Shown here piece after piece: positions 17,701 to 25,765 of a stretch of 64,000 bases of DNA. Within the stretch, counting starts at the first letter, position 1, and every line of letters starts with the position of its first letter. Source of the stretch: Streptomyces sp. CB01635 (GTDB taxonomy: Bacteria > Actinomycetota > Actinomycetes > Streptomycetales > Streptomycetaceae); contig NZ_NNBL01000009.1 in assembly GCF_002803065.1 (NCBI RefSeq), positions 185,526-249,525 of the forward strand, read 5' to 3'. The notes beneath the pieces were generated by a model, which was not told the DNA's origin, did no database searches, and saw nothing but the letters and a program-made list of their open reading frames with translations. The translations under genes were made by a program, and so were the position numbers.

Positions 17701-18500
17701 GAGGCGGAGCCGGTGAAGTCCTTGGAGTCGACGACCTTGCCCTTGAGGTCCGGGTGGTCAGCGTCGATACCGGTGTCGAGTACGGCGACCTTGGTGCCCT
17801 TGCCGGTGTATCCGGCTGCCCAGGCGAGGTCGGCACCGATCTGCTTCGTCGACTCGGCCATGGTCGACTTCGCCTTGGCGTCCAGCCACAGCTTCCTGAC
17901 CGGCGAACCGGCCCTGGTCCTGGGGCTGGTGACGTCCGCCCAGAAGGAGGCCGCCTTCTCCTTGTCGGCATTGAACGACACGGCGCCGATGGAGTCGAGG
18001 GTGTGGGTGCGCTCGGCACCGCGCGGCGTGGCGGGCAGCGAGCGGGCCACGTCCACGGACTTCTCGTACATGGCGATGACCGGGATCGACGCGCTGTGGA
18101 CGTCGTCGTAGCCCTGGGCGACGAGGCCGGTGACATTGAACAGCTGCTCGTCGACAAGCCCGGCGTCGATCTTCTGCTGGACGCCCTCGGGGTAGACGAA
18201 CAGGTCGTCGCCCACGCGCCGGGTCTCCACGACCGGCTCACCGCCGTCCTCGCGCGGCAGCACGCTCGCCGAACTGCGGCCCTTGGCATCGGTCTTGACG
18301 ACGACCTTGTCGCCGGTGACGAGGGTGACGACGGCCGTCGCGGCCTTCGCATCCTCGGCCTGGGCGGCGGCGCTGCCGACCAGGGGCCTGTCGTTTCCGG
18401 CGGCGCCGTCGGTGGCGTTCGCCACGGACATGCCTCCTGCCGTGACGGCCAGGACAGCGGCGATGGCCGTGCCCAGGGTCGTTCGCGATATCGCGCGCAT
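14721..18500 (-). CDS. Large secreted subtilisin-like (S8) serine protease
   Basis: A 1259-residue preproprotein with a signal peptide (about residues 1-29, ending SVANAT) and a propeptide to about 215. In the S8 catalytic domain D242 is in VAVLDTGIDADHPD, H275 in GHGSHVASTVAG, N372 in AAGNSGP and S447 in GTSMATPHVAG, so all catalytic residues are intact. A long beta-rich C-terminal region follows, with a PA-like inserted segment (GKIALVKLADTDADVFTPAR..AIAVIVYHDSE). It has no cell-wall anchor, so it is probably released to degrade extracellular protein. It is monocistronic, ending at the hairpin 14637-14688. The natural substrate is unknown. Confidence 0.95.
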   Translation of the reverse strand: MRAISRTTLGTAIAAVLAVTAGGMSVANATDGAAGNDRPLVGSAAAQAEDAKAATAVVTLVTGDKVVVKTDAKGRSSASVLPREDGGEPVVETRRVGDDLFVYPEGVQQKIDAGLVDEQLFNVTGLVAQGYDDVHSASIPVIAMYEKSVDVARSLPATPRGAERTHTLDSIGAVSFNADKEKAASFWADVTSPRTRAGSPVRKLWLDAKAKSTMAESTKQIGADLAWAAGYTGKGTKVAVLDTGIDADHPDLKGKVVDSKDFTGSASGTDDQQGHGSHVASTVAGTGAASGGKEQGVAPDADLLIGKVLGDNGSGSTSGIIAGMQWAVDQHADVISMSLGSTEVGDCSDPMGVAAEEIAKSTDSLFVIAAGNSGPKGNTVAAPGCAPDVLTVGAVDAQDDTANFSSRGPVLGSHTLKPEIAAPGVNIKAAAAGGTGVYAYTTMSGTSMATPHVAGAAALLKQKHPDWDGQRIKQALVSSAKTDISGDVRETGGGSMRVDQALKQTVLGAGSVQAGSYSWPQSKGDPTTVEMPYTNTGDRAVQLTLKVDGVTGNDGSEVESAVAKLGRRTVTVPAGETVKVPLTVDPTADLKAAQYGDVTGRVLATGPGGVHVSTPFSLYVEPKTVKLTVKLIDRGGNPALGASSLDVVGTDDVSAVRVANNGAEEQTFEVRAGAYELSAFVTTPDAGEGAKLYDSITYLGRPQLRLTKDTTVVLDARKAHRLKAVTQDKKTETRGAVLGYARSFDDYWVHSGTITGGRALRGYYADIQGRATDGDFSFSSIWRNAAPLIRELKTADGTSLHPYAASTGGANLNGTGSAEVVSAGSGTADEIAAADVKGKIALVKLADTDADVFTPARAAQAAGAIAVIVYHDSEVRWTPNTGFAVAPLPILSLPAAEGKALAAQLGKVSWQAAGTTPYLYNLAYTEDGPVVSDRTYTARDKDLARVDASYTAAGVATDFADMTTGTFDSGISGSAAAFERFAVPGERTEYYTGDRAVWDRGVSSSMPFGEFMQGLPTVYEKGEHTSEKWYDGVLSAAAPRTDDGRDSLVAERQGNLIGVDFSRAFWRDGSHTGLPGSFGDSGNVRLRRDGAQVGSKFFPYGVFTVPSDGASYELELTTSKGGQPATFFKRSTRTTTVFGFTSKENPNAYSQSIPLLFPRYAIPEDAMKTLAARDGQSITLSASGQAGYTPGEITSAKLSYSYDGGTTWTAAKTEKKGGKWVATVNHLGASSQQVTLKSELKDDKGASVTQTVTRAYDVR

Positions 18501-18721
18501 CGGTGCTCCCCATCCCCAACCGGCCGGAAGTGTTCACGTGCCGGAGATCTCTTCGTGGTGCTGCGGTGGGGACACAGTGGCAGAGGGTTCTGCGGTGGAG
18601 GAGGACTCACTACGGCGGGTATACGCCGTGTCCGGTTTCCGCCACAAGGCGCCGCGCACCGCGCACGCATTCGCTCCGACGGGTGTTCCGACCAGGCCGG
18701 TCTCTCGCTGACGGACCAACA

Positions 18722-18870
18722 TCAACTGACCAGCAGGGGGTCACTTTTCAACCGCCGGAACTGGCTCACATTCAAGCGTCGCCGACACACGGCCAAGGCC
18801 AGGCGGGCGGCCAGGCCCTGCCCGCGGAAGGCCGGGTCGATGCAGAGTACGGACTGCGGCGAGGGAAGTG
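18722..18870 (-). pseudogene. GNAT acetyltransferase C-terminal relic
   Basis: The minus strand encodes LCIDPAFRGQGLAARLALAV ending RLKSDPLLVS and stop (18722-18724). FRGQGLAARL is the acetyl-CoA-binding motif A (R/Q-x-x-G-x-G/A) of GNAT enzymes. No N-terminal half is visible toward 18960, so this is a fragment. The rest of 18501-18960 is the promoter side of the protease gene and shows no other gene. Confidence 0.5.
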
Positions 18871-18960
18871 AGCCGTCCTCCTTCCCTCGCCTTGCTCTGG
18901 AGCACGGCGACCCACCGGAACCGGAGGGTCAGACTGTGCTGTGAGCTGGCGGACGGTGGC

Positions 18961-20175
18961 TCACCAATCGTGGATGGTGCCGTCCTGCAGGCGGTTGACG
19001 GGCAGATAGGCCGCCTCGTAGGGGTGAGCAGCGGCCATGTCCTCGTCCAGTTCCACGCCTATGCCGGGGGCCTCGCCCGGGTGCAGGTGTCCGTCGGTGA
19101 AGGTGTAGGCGTGGCGGAACACCTCCTCGGTGAGTGCGGTGTGGCCCGAGTACTCCTGGACACCGAAGTTGTGGACTGCCAGGTCGAGGTGGACAGCCGC
19201 AGCCATGCCGACGGGTGAGATGTCCTCCGGCCCGTGGATGGCGCTCTTGATCTGGTACTGGGCCGCGAAGTCGAACAGCTTGCGCAGCGGCGTGACGCCT
19301 CCGAAGTGGGTGACCGCGGACCGTGCGTAGTCGATGAGCTGCTCGGTGATCAGGGTCTGGTAGTCGTACACGGTGTTGAACACCTCGCCGATCGCCAGCG
19401 GCGTGGTGGTGTTGGCCCGTACCAGGCGCAGTGCCTCCTGGTTCTCGGCGGGGGTGCAGTCCTCCAGCCAGAAGGGCCGGTAGGGCTCCAGGTCCTTGCC
19501 GAGGCGGCCCGCCTGGACGGGGGTGAGCCGGTGGTGCGCGTCGTGCAGCAGGGGCAGGTCGGCACCGAACTCGCTGCGTACAGCGTCGAAAACGGCCGGG
19601 ATGTGGCGCAGGTAGGCGTCGGTGTCCCAGTCCTCCACCAGGGGGCGGGCCTGCTGATGCAGGACGGCCGAGCCGGCGTCGTCGGTGCTGTGCACGCCGT
19701 ATACGGCTTTGAGGCCGGGGATTCCCGACTGGATGCGGACGGCCTGGTAGCCCTCGGCGAGCCGGGCCCGCACCGAGTCGATGAGTTCGGGGGTGTCGCG
19801 TCCGTTCGCGTGCCCGTAGGTGCGTACGCGGTCCCGGCTGGCGCCGCCCAGGAGTTGGTAGAGCGGGAGGCCGGCGGCCTTGGCCTTGATGTCCCACAGG
19901 GCAACGTCGACCGCGGCGATCGCGGCCATTGTGACGGGGCCCCGGCGCCAGTACGCCCCGCGGTACAGGTACTGCCAGGTGTCCTCGATCCGGTGTGGAT
20001 CGAGGCCGAGGAGGAGGGGCGCGACGTGGTCGGTGAGGTAGCTGACGACGGCGAGTTCGCGGCCGTTGAGGGTGGCGTCGCCGAGGCCGGTGAGGCCGTC
20101 GTCGGTCGTCAGCTTCAAGGTGACGAAGTTGCGTCCGGGGTTCGTGACGACGACCTTCGCGTCGACGATCTTCAT
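18961..20175 (-). CDS. manD: D-mannonate dehydratase (enolase superfamily, ManD/RspA)
   Basis: A 404-residue protein, the normal ManD length. Metal ligands are D212 (LLHDAHHRL), E238 (FWLEDCTP) and E264 (AIGEVFNT), with acid/base H214 and H314 (AIHGPEDISP). This order is characteristic of the mannonate dehydratase group in the enolase superfamily. The reaction is D-mannonate to 2-keto-3-deoxy-D-gluconate plus water, a step in hexuronate breakdown; some homologues act slowly on D-gluconate or are inactive. It is last in an operon with an ABC importer and downstream of a FadR-type regulator, consistent with uptake of a uronate-containing sugar. Confidence 0.9.
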   Translation of the reverse strand: MKIVDAKVVVTNPGRNFVTLKLTTDDGLTGLGDATLNGRELAVVSYLTDHVAPLLLGLDPHRIEDTWQYLYRGAYWRRGPVTMAAIAAVDVALWDIKAKAAGLPLYQLLGGASRDRVRTYGHANGRDTPELIDSVRARLAEGYQAVRIQSGIPGLKAVYGVHSTDDAGSAVLHQQARPLVEDWDTDAYLRHIPAVFDAVRSEFGADLPLLHDAHHRLTPVQAGRLGKDLEPYRPFWLEDCTPAENQEALRLVRANTTTPLAIGEVFNTVYDYQTLITEQLIDYARSAVTHFGGVTPLRKLFDFAAQYQIKSAIHGPEDISPVGMAAAVHLDLAVHNFGVQEYSGHTALTEEVFRHAYTFTDGHLHPGEAPGIGVELDEDMAAAHPYEAAYLPVNRLQDGTIHDW

Positions 20176-20210
20176 ACGTGTGCTCTTTCCGGTGTCGTGG
20201 GAGGCAGTGC

Positions 20211-21071
20211 CTAGCCCTTGGTGGCGCCCGAGGTCAGGCCGGCCACCAGGTACTTCTGGCCGAGGACGGCGGCGATGACCACGGGGACGGTGATCAGGGT
20301 GGAGGCGGCCATGAGGCCGCCCCAGTCGGTGCTCGCGTACGAGATGAAGTTGAAGAGGGTCACCGGCACGGTCTGTGTGCGGTCGTCGGCGAAGACCAGC
20401 GCGAACATGAAGTTGTTCCAGCTGAAGACGAAGGCCAGGAGCGAGGCGGTCGCCGTGCCCGGTGCGGCGAGCGGGAGGGAGATCCGCCAGAAGGCGCCGA
20501 AGGCGCTCAACCCGTCGGTGCGGGCGGCTTCTTCGAGTTCGACCGGGAGTCCCGCGAAGAAGCTGATCATGATCCACATGATGAGCGGGACGGATACGAA
20601 CATGTGGCTGAGGATCAGCACGGTGTAGGAGCCGACCAGCCCGATCTGCGCGAACAGGTAGTACCACGGCACCAGCAGGGAGATCGCCGGGACGATGCGC
20701 GCGATGAGGATGACAGACCCGGTGCGACGCATGCCGAATCGGCCCACGGCCCAGGCGGCGGGCACCGCGATGACGGCGGACAGGGCGGTGGAGACCGCAC
20801 CCACCAGAAGGGAGTTGCCCATGGAGCGGACGATCTGCCCGGCCTCGACGACGTTGCGGAAGTTGTCGAGGGTGGGCGTGAACCACAGGCCCACGGAGGG
20901 GTCGGTCACCTGGAGGTTGGTCTTGAACGCGGCGGCGAACATCCACACGAGCGGCAGCGCGAAGACCAGGGTGACGAGCCCGATCGCGGTACCGCGCAGC
21001 CAGGCCAGCCGGCGGCGTCGGCGGAACGGCGGGGCGAGCGAGGGCCGGGCGGGGGTGAGGGTGGCACTCAT
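20211..21071 (-). CDS. Carbohydrate ABC transporter permease (MalG/CUT1 type)
   Basis: A 286-residue membrane protein with an N-terminal Arg-rich tail (PFRRRRRLAWLR) before the first segment. The EAA loop is ELEEAARTDGLSAFGAFWRI followed by SLP. The C-terminal KYLVAGLTSGATKG is typical of the family. It overlaps the upstream permease by ATGA (21068-21071) and precedes manD by 35 nt. It is a channel subunit of the second sugar importer, and no dedicated ATPase is encoded. Confidence 0.93.
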   Translation of the reverse strand: MSATLTPARPSLAPPFRRRRRLAWLRGTAIGLVTLVFALPLVWMFAAAFKTNLQVTDPSVGLWFTPTLDNFRNVVEAGQIVRSMGNSLLVGAVSTALSAVIAVPAAWAVGRFGMRRTGSVILIARIVPAISLLVPWYYLFAQIGLVGSYTVLILSHMFVSVPLIMWIMISFFAGLPVELEEAARTDGLSAFGAFWRISLPLAAPGTATASLLAFVFSWNNFMFALVFADDRTQTVPVTLFNFISYASTDWGGLMAASTLITVPVVIAAVLGQKYLVAGLTSGATKG

Positions 21072-22030
21072 GCGTTCTTCCTTCCGCCGCGGCGGCGCAG
21101 CAGGACCACGACACCGATGATGAACAGCGTGAACAGCACCAGGACGGCGGCGGCCAGGCCGTATTCCTGGTAGTCGAAGGTCAGCCCGTAGGCGTAGACG
21201 TTGAGCGTCTCCACCTCGAAGTCCGAGCCGCCGCCTGCGCCCTTGGTGGCGTAGAGGATGTCGAAGGTCTTGAGGGCGTCGACGGCACGGAGTACGAGTG
21301 CGGTCGCGAGGGTGGGGCCGAGCATGGGCAGGACGACGAAGCGGAAGCGCTGCCAGGCGCTGGCTCCGTCGACGAGGGCTGCCTCCTCGGGCTCCTCGGG
21401 CAGTGTGGTCAGGCCGGCCAGCAGGAGCAGGGTCATCATCGGTGTCCACTGCCACACGTCGATGAGCATCAGCGTCGGCAGGGACTGGCCCACCGAGCCG
21501 AGGAACTCCTGGCGGGGCAGTCCGAGACCGGCGAGGAGGTGGTTGGCGATGCCGTTGGTGGGGTCGAGGATCAGCAGCCAGAGGATGCCGATCGCGACCG
21601 GTGTAGCCAGCAGAGGGATGATCAGTATGGTGCGCACCCAGCGCATGCCGCGAAACGGCTTGCGCATGAGCATCGCGAGGGCGAGGCCGAACACCGTCTC
21701 CAGGACCACGGCGCCGAGGGTGAAGACGATCGTGCGGCGGACCGCGGGCCAGAACCTGCGGGCGTCGCCCAGCGCGTCGGCGAAGTTCCGCAGACCGATG
21801 TGGCTCTTGTCGGCGTTCACTGCTCCGAACGCGTCGGTGAGACTGAGGTCGAGCGTGAAGGCCAGCGGGAAGACGATCATCAGGCCGACGAAGAGCAGGG
21901 CGGGGGCCAGCATCGCCCACTTCAGGCGACGGTTGGCCTGTTCGAAGGTGCGCGGCGGGCGGGTGCGTCGCGTTCGGCTGTGGCTCGGTCGGGCGTCGGC
22001 CCGGGATGCGGAGACCTCGGTGGCGGTCAT
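21068..22030 (-). CDS. Carbohydrate ABC transporter permease (MalF/CUT1 type)
   Basis: A 320-residue membrane protein. A basic N-terminal tail (about 38 residues) leads into WAMLAPALLFVGLMIVFPLA, the typical first MalF segment. The EAA loop is EEAALVDGASAWQRFRFVVLP. ATG 22030 overlaps the binding-protein stop by ATGA, and the 3' end overlaps the next permease the same way, so the three transporter genes are translationally coupled. Confidence 0.93.
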   Translation of the reverse strand: MTATEVSASRADARPSHSRTRRTRPPRTFEQANRRLKWAMLAPALLFVGLMIVFPLAFTLDLSLTDAFGAVNADKSHIGLRNFADALGDARRFWPAVRRTIVFTLGAVVLETVFGLALAMLMRKPFRGMRWVRTILIIPLLATPVAIGILWLLILDPTNGIANHLLAGLGLPRQEFLGSVGQSLPTLMLIDVWQWTPMMTLLLLAGLTTLPEEPEEAALVDGASAWQRFRFVVLPMLGPTLATALVLRAVDALKTFDILYATKGAGGGSDFEVETLNVYAYGLTFDYQEYGLAAAVLVLFTLFIIGVVVLLRRRGGRKNA

Positions 22031-23355
22031 CAGGACTCCTTGTGTCGGTTGTCGCGGACGAGGAAATCGGCGAACTCCGCGTCCGCGTCCCGTACGACGG
22101 GCCGAACGGGCTCGCCGAGAATCCCTGCGACCAGCGGGCGGCCGACGATGTCCCGGGCGCGGCCGACCTGGAGAACACGGGGGCGGTCGTAGCCCAGGCC
22201 TCGCTTTGCGTTGAGGCTCATGGCCTCGGCGAGGTCGGGCGGGAAGGACCTGAGCGTCTTGGAGTCGGCCCACACGGAGGTGCGAGCGCCAGGGATGCCG
22301 TCCGCCTGGAGAGCCGCCGACATGTCGGGTCCCGCGGCCCACTTGATGAACTGCCAGGCGTCGTCACGCAGGAGGGAGAACTTGTTGATGCCGAGGCTCC
22401 AGGACGCGATGTTGTGCGGCCTGGCACCGGCCGGTCCCGCGGGGAAGGGGGCGAATCCGACGGTGTCCCGTACCGTCCGGCTCGCGATCTTCGGGTCGAG
22501 GAAGTTGCTGTAGATCGCGTCGGCGTCGATGTAGAACGCCGCCTTGCCCTGCGCGAAGATCGGCATGGCCTGTTCGAGGCTCATATTGGTGGCCCCCGGC
22601 GGCCCCGCCTTCCCCAGAAGGCGTCCGTAGTACTCGTAAGCGGCCAGTGCCTGCGGGGTCCCGATGCCGGACCGGCCGTCGATGACGAAGTCGCCGCCGT
22701 GTGAGTAGAGAAAGCTGGACCACTGGGACACTGCGCCATTGCGCTGTCCGCGGCCCACGTATCCGTAGAACCCCTGCTTGCGTCGGCTGAGTTCCAGGGC
22801 GGAGGACATCAGCGCGTCGAGGGTGCGCGGGGGTCCTCCGGCGTCCTGGACCAGGTCCTTGCGGTAGTACAGCGTGGGTCGCTCGGTCACCACGGGAACG
22901 CTCAGTACTTTGCCTGCCGTCACGGAAACCTCGCGCGGCGCCTTCTGGAAGTCCGTCCAGGCGAACTCGCTGTCGCCCTCCACCCGGTCGGTGAGATCGG
23001 CGAGCCAGTCGTTGTGTGCGAAGAGGAGTTGGTCCTGGAGCGCGCGCACCATCATGACGTCGACGTCGGTGCCCGACGCGTTGAGTTTGACGTTGTAACT
23101 GCTGGTCAGCTGGTCGGCGGTGAGCAGGGTCAGGGAGACCCGCCGCCCGATGCGTTCCTCGAACTCCTTCGTCCGACGCTTGATCGCCTGCGACCACACG
23201 TGGTTGATCGCCATGATCCGCAACGGAGCACTGGCCGACGGCTTTCCGGCCCCTGGCGAACAGGCGCCGAGCGCCGCTGTCCCCGCAGCTCCAGCGATCC
23301 CTGCGGCCAGCCTGCCGAAGGAGCGGCGGCTCAGGAGCCGACTGCTCGTGGACAT
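22030..23355 (-). CDS. Extracellular solute-binding lipoprotein of sugar ABC transporter
   Basis: A 441-residue protein. The N-terminus LLSRRSFGRLAAGIAGAAGT leads into AALGAC, combining a twin-arginine signal (SRRSFGRLA) with a lipobox (LGAC), so it is probably Tat-exported and lipidated. The mature part has family-1 SBP features (VSVPVVTERPTLYYRKDLVQDAG; SHGGDFVIDG). It starts 41 bp downstream of the 55-bp palindrome at 23396-23450. The operon with manD suggests a uronate or uronate-containing oligosaccharide ligand; that is inference. Confidence 0.92.
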   Translation of the reverse strand: MSTSSRLLSRRSFGRLAAGIAGAAGTAALGACSPGAGKPSASAPLRIMAINHVWSQAIKRRTKEFEERIGRRVSLTLLTADQLTSSYNVKLNASGTDVDVMMVRALQDQLLFAHNDWLADLTDRVEGDSEFAWTDFQKAPREVSVTAGKVLSVPVVTERPTLYYRKDLVQDAGGPPRTLDALMSSALELSRRKQGFYGYVGRGQRNGAVSQWSSFLYSHGGDFVIDGRSGIGTPQALAAYEYYGRLLGKAGPPGATNMSLEQAMPIFAQGKAAFYIDADAIYSNFLDPKIASRTVRDTVGFAPFPAGPAGARPHNIASWSLGINKFSLLRDDAWQFIKWAAGPDMSAALQADGIPGARTSVWADSKTLRSFPPDLAEAMSLNAKRGLGYDRPRVLQVGRARDIVGRPLVAGILGEPVRPVVRDADAEFADFLVRDNRHKES

Positions 23356-23395
23356 CGTTGTCCTCGTCTTTCTGCTCTGGAACGCTCTCAAAGTC

Positions 23396-23450
23396 CTACG
23401 GTCCTGTCCGGTCCAACTGGTAGTACCAGTTGGACCGGACAGGACCGTAG
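23396..23450. promoter_or_regulatory. Perfect 55-bp palindrome with FadR/ExuR-type core
   Basis: Two 27-nt arms (23396-23422 and 23424-23450) pair without a mismatch around a single central base (23423). The core CAACTGGTAGTACCAGTTG matches the TGGTnnnACCA half-site layout used by FadR-subfamily GntR proteins, including the hexuronate regulators UxuR/ExuR. It lies between the FadR-type gene and the transporter it probably controls. The arms are far longer than an operator needs, so a role as an RNA hairpin or terminator is also possible. Confidence 0.75.
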
Positions 23451-23591
23451 CAGGCTCCGCAGATCCGGAACACCCCCGAGAGGAAAGATCCACAAATCTC
23501 AACTGCGTACGCGCCGACCGCCTTTGCCAGGTCGGCTCCGCCAGGGCCCGGCCGGACCGGGTGCCGGCGGCACCCCATCCCCGCCGACTGC

Positions 23592-24395
23592 TCAGCGTCC
23601 CCGCGCCGCCCGTTCCAGCAAAGTCTCGATGTGATTACGCGCCATGGTGTCCACCTGCACGTCGAGGTCCGGCCCGTAGGTACGCAGCCCGAGCATCAGA
23701 TGCTCCCTCATGCGTGCGCCGGCGAGTTCCACGTCGCGTGCCTCGATCGCCTCGAAGATCTCCGGATGGTGCGGCACGCCTTCTTCGCCGATCGACGGGT
23801 CCGAGTTCGAACGCAGCATCATCTCGAACATCATTCCGCTGATAGACGACAGCATGATCCGCAGCACGGGGTTCTTGCTCGCCACCGCGACGGCATCGTG
23901 GAAGTCCATGTCAGCCTGCGCCTTGACCACGACATCGGTCGCCGACTCCAGGGCGTCGCACGCTTGACGCATCGTCGCCAGGTCTTCGTCGGTGGCGTGC
24001 TGGGTCGCGAGTCGCACCATCTCGACCTCCAACGGGAGACGGGCCTCGATGAGCTGACGGACCGTGGGCCGACCCGCTCTGTACAGCGCGTCGTACCCCC
24101 TCGCCTGCCCGGAGGTCTGCTCACGCACGAAGGAACCCCGTCCGGGCGCGACCTCGATCAGATGTTGAGCCTCAAGCCGCCGCAACACCTCCCGTACGAC
24201 GTTCCTGCTGGAGCCGAACTGGGCCGCCAGCTCACGCTCCGAAGGCAGCTTCGCTCCCACCGCGATCTCACCGGACCGGATGTCGTGCTCCAACTGGCGA
24301 GCGATGCGCTCAGTCAAAAGCCCGCGCTGCGCGGGGTCGGCGGTAGGACCCGTGGGCGCGGATCGGTGAGGCGAGGAAGGGGCGGGCGACTGCAT
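23592..24395 (-). CDS. GntR-family (FadR subfamily) transcriptional regulator
   Basis: About 267 residues from ATG 24395; no strong ribosome site distinguishes it from an in-frame ATG at 24485. The winged helix is AKLPSERELAAQFGSSRNVV followed by the wing IEVAPGRGSFV. The C-terminal helical FCD domain has the expected metal/ligand residues (DMDFHDAVAVASKNPVLRIM; HPEIFEAIEARD). FadR-subfamily members often respond to sugar acids. It precedes the importer-manD operon on the same strand, and the palindrome at 23396-23450 is the obvious target. Confidence 0.92.
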   Translation of the reverse strand: MQSPAPSSPHRSAPTGPTADPAQRGLLTERIARQLEHDIRSGEIAVGAKLPSERELAAQFGSSRNVVREVLRRLEAQHLIEVAPGRGSFVREQTSGQARGYDALYRAGRPTVRQLIEARLPLEVEMVRLATQHATDEDLATMRQACDALESATDVVVKAQADMDFHDAVAVASKNPVLRIMLSSISGMMFEMMLRSNSDPSIGEEGVPHHPEIFEAIEARDVELAGARMREHLMLGLRTYGPDLDVQVDTMARNHIETLLERAARGR

Positions 24396-24519
24396 GGACG
24401 CAGCGTACAGCGACGTCCGGGCCTCGGCCGGGGTAGCGATCTTGCTCGCCTCCGCTGCGGCATGGTCGGCTACAGCCGAGGTCATCGGCTGCTGCGGCGG
24501 AACTCGCCGGCAGCACTCG

Positions 24520-25230
24520 TCACCCCAGCGGCGGCCCGAACAAGCGGCGCAGCTCCTCGTGGAAGGCGGGGAACGTCTTCGTGACGCAGGTCGGGTCGTC
24601 AAGGACGATGCCGCCGGACCACAGTGCCAGGACGCTGAGAGCCATCGCGATGCGATGGTCGCGGTGGCAAGCGATGCGGGGCCGGCCGGGTGGACCGTGA
24701 TGCGGTCGGGGCCTTCATCCGCCCGGACCCCCAGCGCCCACAGGTTCTGGGCGACCGCGGCGATACGGTCCGATTCCTTCAGCCGGGCGTGCGCGACTCC
24801 GGTGATGGTGATCGGGGCGTCGGCGAGCGGCGCGATCGCCGCCATCGTCATGAAGGTGTCGGAGACGTTCCCCAAATCGACGCTGAACCGCCCCGCAACC
24901 GTCCCGTTCCGGTGACATCGGCGGCGCCCTCGGTCAACTCGACCCGCACAGCGTCCTGTTCGCGGACGTCGAGGAAACACACTTCGCCCCTGGAGGCTGG
25001 CACGGCCCCGGCCCGGCACGCGCACCGTGGCCCCGGTGACAGCGGCCGCGACGAAGAAGTACGAGACGGTCCGCCGCTCGACGGTCAGCGCGCTGCCGCA
25101 CAGGCCGCCCCGTTCGACACACCAGGCCCCGTCCTCGTCCGTGTGCACGCGCGCCCCGAAGCGTCTTGTCGCGGCGCTCGAGGAACTGCTGGTAGCGCCG
25201 GATCTTGGCCACGACGCGTTCGCGCACCTG
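24520..25230 (-). pseudogene. EPSP synthase (AroA) relic, frameshifted
   Basis: The minus strand carries C-terminal EPSP-synthase blocks in several frames: VSYFFVAAAVTGATVRVPG, then VDLGNVSDTFMTMAAIAPLA with VAHARLKESDRIAAV, and, after a frame change near 24680, HRIAMALSVLALWSGGIVLD ending at a stop at 24520-24522. The block order matches real enzymes (PEP/shikimate-3-P domain 2), but at least two frameshifts and the lack of an N-terminal half make it nonfunctional. The matches are long and specific, so the call is secure although the 5' limit is approximate. Confidence 0.85.
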
Positions 25231-25294
25231 TCGGCACGCACAGGCCCTGCCCTCGTGTTTTCGCAGGTAGAAACGGTTCTCTGAGGGAGCCTCG

Positions 25295-25320
25295 TGGTGG
25301 GGCGGGTAGGACTCGAACCC
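25295..25320 (-). other. 3' end of a tRNA gene (probable attachment-site remnant)
   Basis: The complement reads GGGTTCGAGTCCTACCCG and continues CCCCACCA, the T-loop, acceptor strand and encoded CCA end of a tRNA. Upstream sequence (25321 onward) does not supply a matching T-stem, anticodon arm or 5' acceptor strand, so this is not a whole tRNA. Such 3' fragments are typically left by elements that integrate at tRNA genes. A truncated tyrosine integrase lies at 31997-32386. Confidence 0.6.
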
Positions 25321-25732
25321 AAACCGGTGACGCTTCTCACCTGCGGCTTTCTCCGAGAGCGGGGCATATCGCCCTGTTTCCGTCCCGCTGCATCCCGCTC
25401 GATCCGGCTCCATCGGCTGCGGTGCAGCGTTCGCTCCACCGCAGCTTCGCACCCCGACGGGTGACGGCACCCCGGGGCAACGTTCCCAGCGCGCCCTCAG
25501 CCACCGTCAATTGTGAGGGCTGCGGTGGAGGCGCCGGCAACGCAATGCGCGAGAACACGCACGGAACACCGCTACTCTCCCTAGCGGTCACGTGGTCGAC
25601 ATCGCAGCGGCGATCGTGACAGTCCCCCTGCTGGGCCGCTCGGCGAGCCCGGTGTGACGTTCTCCGACCCGGTGAGGAACGGCGTTTGAGCCAGAGAGCC
25701 GACGTCAACTGCCTTACCTGTCAAAGTGGTTG
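25321..25732. other. Intergenic stretch without supported genes
   Basis: I see no frame with family features on either strand. The stretch separates the tRNA fragment from the hydrolase-like gene and is probably part of the decayed or integrated region. Confidence 0.4.
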
Positions 25733-25762
25733 CCGCAGTCTGCCCGGTTCGACAGACTGCGG
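25733..25762. promoter_or_regulatory. Inverted repeat just upstream of a start codon
   Basis: CCGCAGTCTG (25733-25742) and CAGACTGCGG (25753-25762) form a perfect 10-bp stem with a 10-nt loop, ending 3 nt before the ATG at 25766. It occupies the place of the ribosome site, for which no clear Shine-Dalgarno sequence is seen. It could be an operator or a translational hairpin. Confidence 0.55.
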
Positions 25763-25765
25763 ACC

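Noticed and set aside
14805..18944. Two long plus-strand frames opposite the protease
   Set aside because: The protease has signal peptide and full catalytic triad; the opposite frames are GC-rich shadows.
25295..25400. A complete tRNA gene
   Set aside because: Only the T-loop, acceptor strand and CCA are present; no anticodon arm or 5' acceptor strand follows.
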